A stretch of DNA of 64,000 bases. It comes from Streptomyces sp. V3I7. GTDB taxonomy: Bacteria > Actinomycetota > Actinomycetes > Streptomycetales > Streptomycetaceae. Positions within the stretch are counted from its first letter, which is position 1. Every line of letters starts with the position of its first letter. The notes beneath the pieces are model-generated. The model searched no databases and was not told where the DNA came from. It saw only the letters and a list, made by a program, of their open reading frames with translations. A program made the translations under genes and the position numbers. Below are positions 55,220 through 63,867 of this stretch, in pieces. The stretch spans positions 2,459,001 to 2,523,000 of the forward strand of contig NZ_JAUSZK010000001.1 in assembly GCF_030817495.1 (NCBI RefSeq). Direction: 5' to 3'.

Positions 55220-55289
55220 TCTGCCTGCGAAGGCCGGCCATCCGGTGCTCCCTCTCCTCATGTCACCGCTCGGCAGTACGGTGTCACCC

Positions 55290-56309
55290 ATGCGCCCCGA
55301 CACGCCTGCCGAGAACGTCGACCACACCAACGAAGCGGCACGTCTGGAGCGAGCCGCCGGCCTGTATCCCGAGGACGCCGAGGCCCTGCTCCTCCAGGCC
55401 GCGGCCCACCTGGAACTCTCCGGTGACCGCCCCGCCGCGACCACGCTCTACGACAGCCTCCTCTCCTCCTCCAGGAAACTGGAGAACCCCCACCTGGTAC
55501 GGGCCCTCAAGGCCGCGAACCTCTGGGAGTACGGTCACGAGGCCGAGGCTCGCGCCATCATCGACGGAGTCCGCGCCTCCGCTCCGCGCGACCCGGCTCC
55601 CTGGGTGATCGTGGCCGAGTCGCTGGAAGCCCACGACGAACTGGAAGCGGCCCAGGACACGTTCACGGAGGGAGCCCGCCTCTTCCTCACAGACGCCGCG
55701 GAGCCCTCGCACGACGTCCGCTCCCTCCTCTTCGGCCGCCACCGCGTCCGCAGGATGCTGGGCCTGCCCCACGACGACTGGGACTCGCGGGCCGACACCC
55801 TCCACTCCGCGTCCGTCTCCCTGGACGAACTGCACGACCCCAAGCGCGTATGGTCCCTCGGCTCGGACAACCCGGCGGACCTGGCGGCGGAGATCGCCCG
55901 CCTCAAGGCCGAACTCGACACCTACCGCGAGGCGTTGTCCCGCCCCTTCCCGGTAGCGGTCCTCCACTGGCCGGCGAACGAACTGGGCGAACTGGTGGCG
56001 GCGTACCCATCCCTGTCCACGGAATACCCCTCCCATGACCGGCACCTGGCGACGATAGAGGCGTCCCTGCGGGAACTGGCGTCCTCCGGCACGGCGAACC
56101 TGGGAATCGTCACGGGAACGGTCCCCTCCTACGAAGCCTTCGCGGCATCGGAGGCGTCATCCCCGGCGGACGTGACGCTACTGCCCCAGTACGCGACGAC
56201 GCTGGCGGCGCGGGGACGGGCTGTGGCTTGGCCTCCGCAGCGGGGGGATGGGTGTTGGTGTGGGGTGGGGCGGACCTACAGTGCCTGCCACGGGGACCTG
56301 GACGCCTGA
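55290..56309 (+). CDS. TPR-like protein with C-terminal SEC-C zinc motif
   Basis: 339-aa soluble protein. N-terminal half consists of TPR-like helices (LERAAGLYPEDAEALLLQAA, AAHLELSGDRPAATTLYDSL). The final ~20 residues hold CWCGVGRTYSACHG, the SEC-C C-x-C...C-H zinc knuckle that binds ribosome or SecB partners in other proteins. Function unknown. The start at ATG 55290 lacks a strong ribosome site. It marks the last gene with normal Streptomyces codon usage before the accessory island. Confidence 0.85.
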   Translation: MRPDTPAENVDHTNEAARLERAAGLYPEDAEALLLQAAAHLELSGDRPAATTLYDSLLSSSRKLENPHLVRALKAANLWEYGHEAEARAIIDGVRASAPRDPAPWVIVAESLEAHDELEAAQDTFTEGARLFLTDAAEPSHDVRSLLFGRHRVRRMLGLPHDDWDSRADTLHSASVSLDELHDPKRVWSLGSDNPADLAAEIARLKAELDTYREALSRPFPVAVLHWPANELGELVAAYPSLSTEYPSHDRHLATIEASLRELASSGTANLGIVTGTVPSYEAFAASEASSPADVTLLPQYATTLAARGRAVAWPPQRGDGCWCGVGRTYSACHGDLDA

Positions 56310-56525
56310 AGGTCGACGACCACCCGGCCAACAGCCCGATGCGGCCGGACTCGCTTCCGTGATGGAATTGATGCCGCAGCCGTAGCGCAGCGGTTCGGTC
56401 GATCCGTGTGGGCTCGCGATGACGTTCGGTCTCGCCTTGCCCACCTCGTCCACGCGATCGTCTCGGTCCGGCCTGACTCGGCGATCAACCGAAGGATCGA
56501 GTCACGATCGTGAGGCACAGCCGCC

Positions 56526-56969
56526 TTGAGCACGATGAAGCCATTGTCGCCTGCCGTCTCGGCGCGCATGAGCAGGCAAGCCAGCAAGGACACGGCTACC
56601 GAACTGGCGGTCCGTCGCCTGCTCCACGCGGCCGGGCTGCGCTACCGCGTGGAATACCCGGTGCCTGGCATGGCTCGACGCCGGATCGACGTGGCATTCA
56701 CATCGGTCAAGGTGGCGGTCCTGATCGACGGATGCTTCTGGCACGGTTGCCCCGAACACGCCACGCATCCGAAGTGGAACGCAGAGTGGTGGCGGCAGAA
56801 GCTGGATCGCAACATGGCGCGGGACGCGGAGACCACGGAGCACCTCGTGGCCGCCGGGTGGGAAGTGCTGCGGTTCTGGGAGCATGAAACTGCAGAAGAC
56901 GTGGCATGGCGCATTGCGGCGGTGGTAAAGCAGCGGAGGGCCCAGCAAAGACGGGGGAACAAGCGATGA
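56526..56969 (+). CDS. Vsr-type very-short-patch-repair endonuclease, island gene 1
   Basis: About 147 aa. Family order is clear: RQASKDTATELAVRRLLHAA, LRYRVEYPVPGMARRRIDVA (catalytic Asp in RIDVAF), VAVLIDGCFWHGCPEHATHP (Cys/His zinc site), WWRQKLDRNMARDAETTEHL, and GWEVLRFWEHE. In E. coli Vsr nicks T:G mismatches made by Dcm. In islands like this Vsr-fold enzymes can be the restriction nuclease. TTG 56526 or ATG 56535/56568 could be the start. It overlaps methyltransferase homologue A by 4 bp (ATGA). GC content is visibly lower than upstream. Confidence 0.9.
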   Translation: MSTMKPLSPAVSARMSRQASKDTATELAVRRLLHAAGLRYRVEYPVPGMARRRIDVAFTSVKVAVLIDGCFWHGCPEHATHPKWNAEWWRQKLDRNMARDAETTEHLVAAGWEVLRFWEHETAEDVAWRIAAVVKQRRAQQRRGNKR

Positions 56970-57937
56970 GTGGGCTGACCTTTGTCGACGTGTGCTCGGG
57001 GGCCGGCGGGCTCGCCCTCGGACTGGAGCAGGCTGGCTTCGAACCGAGCCTGTTGCTGGACGAGGACGCCGATTCCTGCCGGACCCTGCGGGCCAACCGA
57101 CCACGGTGGAACGTGCTCCAAGCGGACCTTCTGGATCTCGACCCGAGCGAGCATCCGGAGAGCTACGACGTGGATCTGTTGTCCGCGGGACTGCCTCGGG
57201 TGAAGTCCAGCGCCACCGCCGCTCGGGCCGAGTCGGGCGCGGAGGAGCGGCTCCTGAGGGCAGCCGTCTACCTCGCCCACGCCATCAGGCCCCGGGCGCT
57301 GCTGATGGAGAACGTGCCCACCCTCGTACACGGGGACAGGTTCCGCGACTTCCGCGAGTTCGCCCGTGCCGAACTGGATCATCTCGGTTACGAGTTCAGC
57401 TGGTTCGTCCTCAACGCTGCGGATTTCGGAGTGCCACAGGATCGCAAGCAGGGGGTACTGGTGGCGATCAAGAAAACGTGGCACCCCTCCTTCCGTTCGC
57501 CTTCCCCCACCGTGGCCGACCATGTCTCGGTCGGTGAGGCCCTGGCGCCGTCCATGCGCTCGCGTGGCTGGAAGGACGCCGACCGATGGGCAGCCCAAGC
57601 AATCGCCGTGGCTCCGACCCTGGTCGGCGGCTCGAAAAGCCACGGTGGGGCGGACCTGGGGCCTTCCGGAACCAAGCGGAAGTGGGCTGGCCTGGGGGTG
57701 AACGCCCACTCGCTGAGCAACGAGCTCCCAGGGCCCGAATTCGTGTGGGCGCCGGAGCGCGGCAAAGACGGGATGGTGCAGCTCACGGTGGACCAGACAG
57801 CCCTGCTCCAGAGCTTCCCCGAGGGCTGGGAGATCACTGGAAAGAAGACGGCCCGATACCGGCAGATCGGCCATGCCTCCCCGCCACCGGTGGGCGAGGC
57901 GCTCGGCCGGGCCATAGCCCACGCACTCCGATCCTGA
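56966..57937 (+). CDS. C5 DNA methyltransferase homologue with degenerate active site
   Basis: 323-aa protein with the C5-methyltransferase fold: motif I TFVDVCSGAGGLALGLEQAG, motif VI ALLMENVPTLV (Glu115-Asn116-Val117), motif VIII PQDRKQGVLVAIKK, and motif X YRQIGHASPPPVGEALG. The catalytic motif IV, normally PPC, reads GLPR (residues 75-78), so Arg78 replaces the essential Cys. No frameshift is needed to explain this, and both flanks are well preserved. It should bind SAM and DNA but not methylate by the usual route. Translationally coupled to Vsr, so possibly the nuclease's target-recognition subunit (inference). Confidence 0.88.
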   Translation: MSGLTFVDVCSGAGGLALGLEQAGFEPSLLLDEDADSCRTLRANRPRWNVLQADLLDLDPSEHPESYDVDLLSAGLPRVKSSATAARAESGAEERLLRAAVYLAHAIRPRALLMENVPTLVHGDRFRDFREFARAELDHLGYEFSWFVLNAADFGVPQDRKQGVLVAIKKTWHPSFRSPSPTVADHVSVGEALAPSMRSRGWKDADRWAAQAIAVAPTLVGGSKSHGGADLGPSGTKRKWAGLGVNAHSLSNELPGPEFVWAPERGKDGMVQLTVDQTALLQSFPEGWEITGKKTARYRQIGHASPPPVGEALGRAIAHALRS

Positions 57938-58035
57938 ACGATGAATCTCCAGGTCAGATCAGAAGTGGCAGGTTCGCGACCGGCCGCATGATACAGGCGA
58001 TGGACACGATCCACGGCTAGCTACACTTCCACCTC

Positions 58036-59262
58036 ATGACCCGAGCACCTCATCCCGACGCGAATCAGGATCCGCCCGTCATCGTCGACCTCTTCGCGGG
58101 ACCGGGCGGCCTCGACATCGCAGCCGAGGTGCTCAATATCCCCACCATCGGCGTGGAGTGGGACGAATCGACTCGAGTCACCCGGCGTGCCGCCAACCTG
58201 CGGACGACCGAGATCGGGGACGTGGCAAAACTGAACCCGCTCGACCCGGAGGTCGCCTCGGCCAGCGTCCTCACCGGCGGGCCCCCCTGCCAGACCTACT
58301 CCGTGGCAGGAAACCGCGAGGGACACAAACATCTCGATGACGTGAAGCACCTGGCCCAGCTCGTGGGGCAGAGCAAGAACGTCGGGGAGCTGGAGAAGAA
58401 CTGGGCGATGGTCGAGCAGACAGCTCGCATGCTGTCATGGGCCGACGAGCGCACCGGGCTCGTACTCCAGCCCCTGCGGTGGATCGTCGAGAAGATGCTC
58501 AAGTCCGACCCCTACAAGGTGGTGGTGCTGGAGCAGGTGCCGACCGTCCTGCCCGTCTGGAAGCACTACCGCGACATCCTTCGCGAGCTCGGATACGACG
58601 CGGATTGCCACATCCTGCACACCGAGGAGTACGGGGTGCCACAGACACGTCGCCGCGCGGTACTGATCGCCCGTTACCGGGGAAGCGCAGGCAAAGGTGT
58701 CGAGTTCCCACCCCTGACGCACCAGCGCTACCGCAAGGGGGTGAAGCGCCTCTCCGCAGCGCCTGAAAACACGGCGCCGACGAGTGACGTTCAGCAGAAC
58801 CTGCCCTTCGAGACCCCGGATCCCGCCCCCGCCGCGAGGAAGCCGTGGGTCTCCATGGGCGACACACTCAAGGACTCCCGTTCCACGGAATTCGTCGTTC
58901 GCTCCAACTACGGCTCGGGCGGTGACCCCGAGAAACGAGGACTCCGCACCTCCAACGATCCGGCCGCCACGGTCACCGGCAAGGTACTGCGCAACAGGGT
59001 GTTCGACCTCAAAGGCTACGACGCTGGCGATCAACCTGAACTGGGGCCGGAACAGGACCGTTTCACGTTTCCCGAGGCCGGCCTACTGCAGACCTTTCCT
59101 GCCGAGTACCCGTGGCGAGGCACCGACGTCGCGCAACAGATCGGCAACGCGATCCCGCCGCTCCTGGCCATCCACGTCCTGTGCACAGCATTGCAACTGG
59201 ACGAGGACCACAAGCAGCGAGCCATCAAAGCACTGGGGACCTGGCGTCCTCCCCACTTGTAG
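58036..59262 (+). CDS. Active-type C5 DNA cytosine methyltransferase
   Basis: 408-aa methyltransferase with complete motifs: motif I VDLFAGPGGLDIAAEVLNIP, motif IV LTGGPPCQTYSVAGNR (Cys85), motif VI VVLEQVPTVLPVW (EQV instead of ENV; Glu166), motif VIII PQTRRRAVLIARY, and motif X AQQIGNAIPPLLAIHVL. A ~120-residue variable region between VIII and IX gives target recognition. Likely protects host DNA in the island's system. A -10-like TACACT sits at 58022-58027, 8 nt before the ATG, so it could be expressed leaderless and apart from gene A, 98 bp upstream. Confidence 0.93.
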   Translation: MTRAPHPDANQDPPVIVDLFAGPGGLDIAAEVLNIPTIGVEWDESTRVTRRAANLRTTEIGDVAKLNPLDPEVASASVLTGGPPCQTYSVAGNREGHKHLDDVKHLAQLVGQSKNVGELEKNWAMVEQTARMLSWADERTGLVLQPLRWIVEKMLKSDPYKVVVLEQVPTVLPVWKHYRDILRELGYDADCHILHTEEYGVPQTRRRAVLIARYRGSAGKGVEFPPLTHQRYRKGVKRLSAAPENTAPTSDVQQNLPFETPDPAPAARKPWVSMGDTLKDSRSTEFVVRSNYGSGGDPEKRGLRTSNDPAATVTGKVLRNRVFDLKGYDAGDQPELGPEQDRFTFPEAGLLQTFPAEYPWRGTDVAQQIGNAIPPLLAIHVLCTALQLDEDHKQRAIKALGTWRPPHL

Positions 59263-59289
59263 AGAGGACACCGGCCAGGACTGCTCGGA

Positions 59290-60168
59290 TCAGCTTTCGT
59301 CCACTGCTTCCTCGCTCTCGTCCTTCCCGCGCACGGGCGCGTCCGCGAACAACTCCGCGAAGTGGTCCGTCAGGCGATCCACCGATGCCTCGGGGGCGTG
59401 CTCCTCGACAGGGCCATGAGGAAGAGGGCGATGGTGCACGGAGAGACCCTGCTCACCCTCGTCGATCCACCTCTGGACAGCCCCGGCATCCCGCTCCACG
59501 TCCGGCGCGATCACGTCGTACATCAGAGTCGCGGCCGCCGTGTTGACGGCTTTGCCCAGCGCGTTCGCATCACGGCCCGTCCGGACGACGTCCCTCTTCA
59601 GCAGCCGGACCAGCGCCTGCGCCGTCGGGCGGTGATCGATGACGTCCAACCTCAGCACCGTGTTCAACATGTCCTGGTTGCCACAGGCGGTGACCACCGG
59701 TTCATAGTCGGAGCCGTTACGGAACAGTTCGGCCGACCACCAGAGCCGGGCGAAGGCCTGCTTGTGATAGGGCCCTTTGAAGTAGCGGGCGTTGACGGTC
59801 TTCGTCTCGGAACGGTGACGCCAGACGACGAAGTCGGGAGCGACACCGAGGGCCAGGTAGTTCCACAGCGCGGAGTCCGCGGCCTCCGCACGCGTCAGCC
59901 GAAGGACGGCGTGCAGACGTGGCGCGAGCCAGGCGTCCACCTGCGTCGGCCGGTCGTCGCGGTACGTGTACATCGCGTCGTCGATCAGGTCCCGTATCGC
60001 GCGAAGTCGCGTCCGAGGGGTCTCGGGCAGCGGCTCGGAAGCCTGGTTCAGAGCGATCGACGGGACGTTGTCCTTCCCTGACAGCAACCCGTCCGTGATG
60101 AACCTCGCCGCGTTCTCGTCGGCCAGTCGCGCCAGGTACTCGGGCAGCTGGTCGGGCCTCTCCGTCAT
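59290..60168 (-). CDS. DUF6339-like protein, last gene of the island operon
   Basis: 292-aa soluble protein. Segments: PDQLPEYLARLADENAARFI, ADSALWNYLALGVAPDFVVW, RYFKGPYHKQAFARLWWSAE, and ACGNQDMLNTVLRLDVIDHR. I recall this pattern from DUF6339 proteins, which have no known activity. Acidic C-terminus (GKDESEEAVDES). ATG overlaps the upstream gene's stop by 4 bp, and the end faces methyltransferase B, 27 bp away. The coupling argues for a subunit of the same complex. Confidence 0.65.
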   Translation of the reverse strand: MTERPDQLPEYLARLADENAARFITDGLLSGKDNVPSIALNQASEPLPETPRTRLRAIRDLIDDAMYTYRDDRPTQVDAWLAPRLHAVLRLTRAEAADSALWNYLALGVAPDFVVWRHRSETKTVNARYFKGPYHKQAFARLWWSAELFRNGSDYEPVVTACGNQDMLNTVLRLDVIDHRPTAQALVRLLKRDVVRTGRDANALGKAVNTAAATLMYDVIAPDVERDAGAVQRWIDEGEQGLSVHHRPLPHGPVEEHAPEASVDRLTDHFAELFADAPVRGKDESEEAVDES

Positions 60169-61157
60169 GCCTCGTCCTCACGCTTGAGCTTGTCCAGACC
60201 GCGTACGGTCTCCGAGAGCACCCTGGGCACCTCGGCCCTTCGCATCGCCGCGTACTGGATGCGCGGCTGCAGTTCTGTCCACCCCGTCGCACCCACACGC
60301 CGGCGGTGCACCTCACGCAGGGCGTCCTCGAGAGTGCGGTCGGGCACGACATCGGGGAGCATCTCCCTGAGCACCTCGCCCTGCCAACCGTTCGGGAACA
60401 GCGGTGTGCCGTCGTCCTCGATCTCCAGATCGCCGATGGCCGAATGAAACACGGCGATCCACACGTCGGCGGCCATCTGGGACACCATCAGTTCATTGAC
60501 CAAACCCTCGGGGCCCCTTCCCTCGGCGCCGAGGACGTCCGTCATACCCTCGAAGTCGGTGTTGATATGCACGGTGGGCAGCGTGCCCGACGCGTTCACG
60601 ATCCACGGGGCGTCGGTGAAGCTCCGCAGCCAGCTCGGGCCCTTGGCGAAACCGACTTCCTTGATGTCGAAGCTCTGCTCCCGTGTCGGGGTGTCGCTCC
60701 GCACGTCGACGATCCACTCGTCAGCCGCTTCCGCGATGATCCGTCCGGGCACCCCGTCGACCGTCGCGACCACCTGGACCGTCAGTGAGGCGCGGTCGAA
60801 AACATCCGCGCGCAGAACCTGCAGTTCACCGCGCCATTCCCGGCCGCCCTCGACCTCGGGGGCGAGCCGGGACGTGACACGCATGTTGGTCGTCCTGTCG
60901 GCCAGCACCGCGGCCACCACGACATCGGACCACGGGCCGCCCGGCTCGGTGGCCTTCGAAGGAATCGTGGCGGAGATCGCCAGGGTGGCGCTCTCCCAGT
61001 CCTCCGTCTCCGCCAGGCCGAGTGCGACGGCGCGCTCGATCACGGAGCGCGCGCGGGAGTCGAGCCGCTCGCGGGGCTGTTCGGGCGCCTTCACACTCGC
61101 CGCGTCAACCCGCAGGGAGACCGTGCCGCGCAGGCGTGGGTACGGGAAAACCTTCAT
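60165..61157 (-). CDS. Unknown 330-aa protein, second gene of the island operon
   Basis: Soluble protein, not recognised. The N-terminal ~140 residues are beta-rich and regularly patterned (GELQVLRADVFDRASLTVQV, VVATVDGVPGRIIAEAADEW). The C-terminal ~150 residues are helical (VNELMVSQMAADVWIAVFHS, PDRTLEDALREVHRRRVGAT). ATGA overlaps on both sides link it to the GHKL ATPase and the DUF6339-like gene. Confidence 0.7.
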   Translation of the reverse strand: MKVFPYPRLRGTVSLRVDAASVKAPEQPRERLDSRARSVIERAVALGLAETEDWESATLAISATIPSKATEPGGPWSDVVVAAVLADRTTNMRVTSRLAPEVEGGREWRGELQVLRADVFDRASLTVQVVATVDGVPGRIIAEAADEWIVDVRSDTPTREQSFDIKEVGFAKGPSWLRSFTDAPWIVNASGTLPTVHINTDFEGMTDVLGAEGRGPEGLVNELMVSQMAADVWIAVFHSAIGDLEIEDDGTPLFPNGWQGEVLREMLPDVVPDRTLEDALREVHRRRVGATGWTELQPRIQYAAMRRAEVPRVLSETVRGLDKLKREDEA

Positions 61158-63289
61158 GACAGCGACTCCCCTTCACCGGTGCGCAGTTCGACGACGAGCC
61201 CGCTCAGACTCGACCTGACGGCGTGTGTCGCGGGATCCGTCACTCCGCGGAACGTCGCTGAACGCGCTTCGTCGGAGAGACGCAGGGTGCCGTCCACCAC
61301 CTGGCAGTTGTTCACTCCGACGAGCTCGGCCCACTCGATGGTGGGCCGCGGCCCGGAGCGTACGTCGAACTTGGCCACCGGGGCGAGCCGCCAGGTGTGG
61401 CCACCGGCAGGAATCCTGATCTCGCCGATCACCTGCCAGGCTCCGCCGTCGAGCAACTGAGCGTCCAGTTCCTCCAGTACAGGCAGCGTCGCCGCCGACA
61501 GGCGACGCGCCTTCTTCGCCGAGCCCACGGTCAGCTTCGGAGCCAGGCGCCCTCCCCCTGCCTTGGACTTCTTCTTGGGACGGACCACCAGCTCCTTGAT
61601 CGCCGCATTGGTCTCCCGAGTGAGGGAGGCTATGCGCCGGTACGCCGAGGGCGAGTAGGTGAGCGTGAGCTCCTCGGTCTGTCCCCACTTGTTGTGCTCC
61701 GGGGGCTCAGCGGCGCGAAGGAACTCCTCTGCCTCGGCTGCGAACGGGGCCTGTGTGCCCGCGGCATCGCCGGCCAACAAAACGGCCTGGAACGGGTTGA
61801 TGGACAACGGCAATCCGGGGACGGCGGCGTCCCGTACCGTCATGCGATTGCCTCGCATGGCCGCGACACGATTGGATTTGCCGTCGGCGTCCTCGGCGTC
61901 CGTCACCAGAAGCACGGCGCGGTGCTCTCCCAGAGAGCCTCGTCCGCCATCTCGGGTGGGCAGTTGCAGGGGCACGGTGGTCGCGGCGACCTGCCCGGAT
62001 TCCGTGAGCCGTTCCACGGTCGTGCCGTCGAGGAACGCCTTCAGAGCGCGTGTGCGCGAAGGCTGTGTCACCGTGGGGTCGACGCGCTCCTCCGGGAGGA
62101 CCACCTCGCCGTTGCGGAGGGTGCGCACGGAGGCCTCCAGCAGAGGCAGTCGGTCGCCACCCCCCGTCATCGCCGCCCAGAAGTTCTTGCCCAGCGCCTG
62201 CACGAGCCTGCGATGCATCCGATGGATGCTGTCGTCGTCATCGCCCTCGTCGTCATCGGGTACGCGGTTGGCATCCACGAGGCTCGCCACGTCGTGGGCT
62301 CCGACGATCAGGAACGATGTCCCGGGCTCACCGCTCTCACGCGTCAGATGAAGGGAAGCGACCGTCTCCTCGTCCGCCCACCAGGAGCGTGCCACGGCGG
62401 CTCCCGGCGAGTCGGGGTCGGGTCGCCCGAGCCACGCCGGCCCTGCCCACGCGCTGCCGTCCACCTGACGCCACGGCAGGTCCAGCCGCCCGATGAGTCG
62501 CCGTTCGGTCCGGCCCTCGTGCGGTTCGGACAGCGTGGAGTTCATGAGTACGAGGCCGAGTCGACTGGTGGCCCACAGAGTGGCCTTGCCCAGACCGTAC
62601 GAACCGCCCGCCGAACTACCGGACTTGTGGCTGTCGAGCTGACGCCTCACCACTGCCGCGAAGCGGCCGTCGTCGTAGTCGTCGCCCGTCAGACCGGCGG
62701 CGTTGTAGTCGTCCACCCGCAACAGCACAAGCCGGTCGTGCTCGTACATGTCCCGCAGCCCGGAGTCGATGACCCGGCCGACCTTCTGTTCCTGGGCGGC
62801 AGCCGTCACGTAGTGCGGGTAGAGGTCGTCCCACCGGATCGCTTCTCGGAACCTCGCGAGGGTCTCGCCGGTGAGTTCGTGCAGGGTGTAACGGACACGT
62901 ACAGGTTGCCCGTTGGCGGTCAGCCGCTCATCGAGACTGTTCTGGCAGGTCTCCCTTGCGAGCACCTCCACGTCCGCGTCGAAGGCGAACGCCGCGGCAT
63001 TGCCCAACTCGCGGCCGCCGTCGGCGTGTCCGGGACGGTGGTACCAGCCGACGGGGAGGCCGGCCTGGGTGTCGGCGGTGCGGGTGTGCACCGTGGCCAG
63101 ATCGGTGTTCAATGCCCGAGCGATACGTTCGATCGTCTCAGGTCGCGGGGTGGCCCGTCCGGTGATCCACGCCGAGACCGCCGCACGCGTCACGTCCACG
63201 GTCTGGGCCAGCTCGGTCTGCGTCATGTCGGCGAGCTTCAACTGCCGCGCCAGCCATGGACCGAAGTCCTCGCTTGCTTCCACGGTCAC
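61154..63289 (-). CDS. XRE helix-turn-helix fused to GHKL (Hsp90/MutL-type) ATPase
   Basis: 711-aa protein and first gene of the operon. Residues ~8-70 are an XRE DNA-binding domain (LKLADMTQTELAQTVDVTRA, then AVSAWITGRATPRPETI). A GHKL ATPase follows: N-box EVLARETCQNSLDERLTANG (~105-125), a DxxxxGL-type loop RVDDYNAAGLTG, and glycine lid SSAGGSYGLGKATLWATSR (~220-240). The remaining ~400 residues are not recognised; they include a basic patch (RPKKKSKAGGGRLAPK) near 560. GHKL ATPases accompany Vsr and C5 methyltransferases in MutL/MORC-type restriction systems described by Aravind's group; direct fusion to XRE is unusual. GTG 63289 or GTG 63283 is the start. Confidence 0.82.
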   Translation of the reverse strand: MTVEASEDFGPWLARQLKLADMTQTELAQTVDVTRAAVSAWITGRATPRPETIERIARALNTDLATVHTRTADTQAGLPVGWYHRPGHADGGRELGNAAAFAFDADVEVLARETCQNSLDERLTANGQPVRVRYTLHELTGETLARFREAIRWDDLYPHYVTAAAQEQKVGRVIDSGLRDMYEHDRLVLLRVDDYNAAGLTGDDYDDGRFAAVVRRQLDSHKSGSSAGGSYGLGKATLWATSRLGLVLMNSTLSEPHEGRTERRLIGRLDLPWRQVDGSAWAGPAWLGRPDPDSPGAAVARSWWADEETVASLHLTRESGEPGTSFLIVGAHDVASLVDANRVPDDDEGDDDDSIHRMHRRLVQALGKNFWAAMTGGGDRLPLLEASVRTLRNGEVVLPEERVDPTVTQPSRTRALKAFLDGTTVERLTESGQVAATTVPLQLPTRDGGRGSLGEHRAVLLVTDAEDADGKSNRVAAMRGNRMTVRDAAVPGLPLSINPFQAVLLAGDAAGTQAPFAAEAEEFLRAAEPPEHNKWGQTEELTLTYSPSAYRRIASLTRETNAAIKELVVRPKKKSKAGGGRLAPKLTVGSAKKARRLSAATLPVLEELDAQLLDGGAWQVIGEIRIPAGGHTWRLAPVAKFDVRSGPRPTIEWAELVGVNNCQVVDGTLRLSDEARSATFRGVTDPATHAVRSSLSGLVVELRTGEGESLS

Positions 63290-63345
63290 CTGCTCTCGGG
63301 TTGTGCTCCACTTGCGTAGGACAGCGAGGCCACCCTACCCGCGCC

Positions 63346-63381
63346 TTTGACAACCGGCCCCTTGTCAAAGGGTCTTTGACA
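63346..63381. promoter_or_regulatory. TTTGACAA inverted repeat upstream of the island operon
   Basis: Perfect 8-bp arms TTTGACAA (63346-63353) and TTGTCAAA (63362-63369), centre-to-centre 16 bp, plus a third half-site TTTGACA at 63375-63381. Located 57-92 bp upstream of the HTH-GHKL start. Possible operator for that protein's own helix-turn-helix, or part of the promoter (TTGACA is also a -35 element). Confidence 0.6.
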
Positions 63382-63867
63382 GAGAGCCCGACCTTCAAGG
63401 CATTACACGCTGCCAGACTTCACCCGGATTCATCCGGGTTGCCCCTTTCTTCGCCCTCCGCGCACCCCTTCGGAAGCCTTGCGCGCCCCCGACGCGGCCC
63501 GCTACCTTCTACTCCAGCGGCCCCACCCGCATCGGATGAAACGATTCTCCGAAGCCCTGGTTGAAGTGTGCCGTCTTCTCGTTTTAAATCTCCCGACGGC
63601 AGCACAGGCAGCGGTGTGCGGAAATCTGTCTTCGCGCACCCAACTTCATTCGCCAGCCCTCCTCGTGCGTAATACACGCTGACTCGCCGTCTCGCCGACC
63701 GAAAAACAGAGGCCGCGTTTCGGGAACCGCCGTCCCGATAGCCGCGTCAGTCTCCACACCCACACGTCGACACATATATGACCGGGAGTCACATCGGGAC
63801 CGCCTCGGTCCGAACAGCGCACCGTTCCGCCCCTCCCGCCAGGCCTTCACCCCAGGACCGGAGTCCC
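63382..63867. other. Intergenic region between divergent island operons
   Basis: 486 bp without a credible gene and clearly more AT-rich than the rest of the window (GTTTTAAATC near 63580, ACATATATG near 63771). It contains a perfect inverted repeat ACCCGGAT-TC-ATCCGGGT at 63422-63439, which may be a terminator or operator. Promoters for the leftward operon and the rightward gene at 63868 should lie here. Confidence 0.6.

Noticed and set aside
56966..57937. Frameshift or sequencing error as the cause of the missing catalytic Cys in methyltransferase A
   Set aside because: Sequence on both sides of GLPR stays in frame and matches the family; a single base change cannot restore PPC plus the following residues.
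63420..63677. Short minus-strand frame in the island intergenic region
   Set aside because: No ribosome site, no domain, and lies across AT-rich sequence expected to be promoter.
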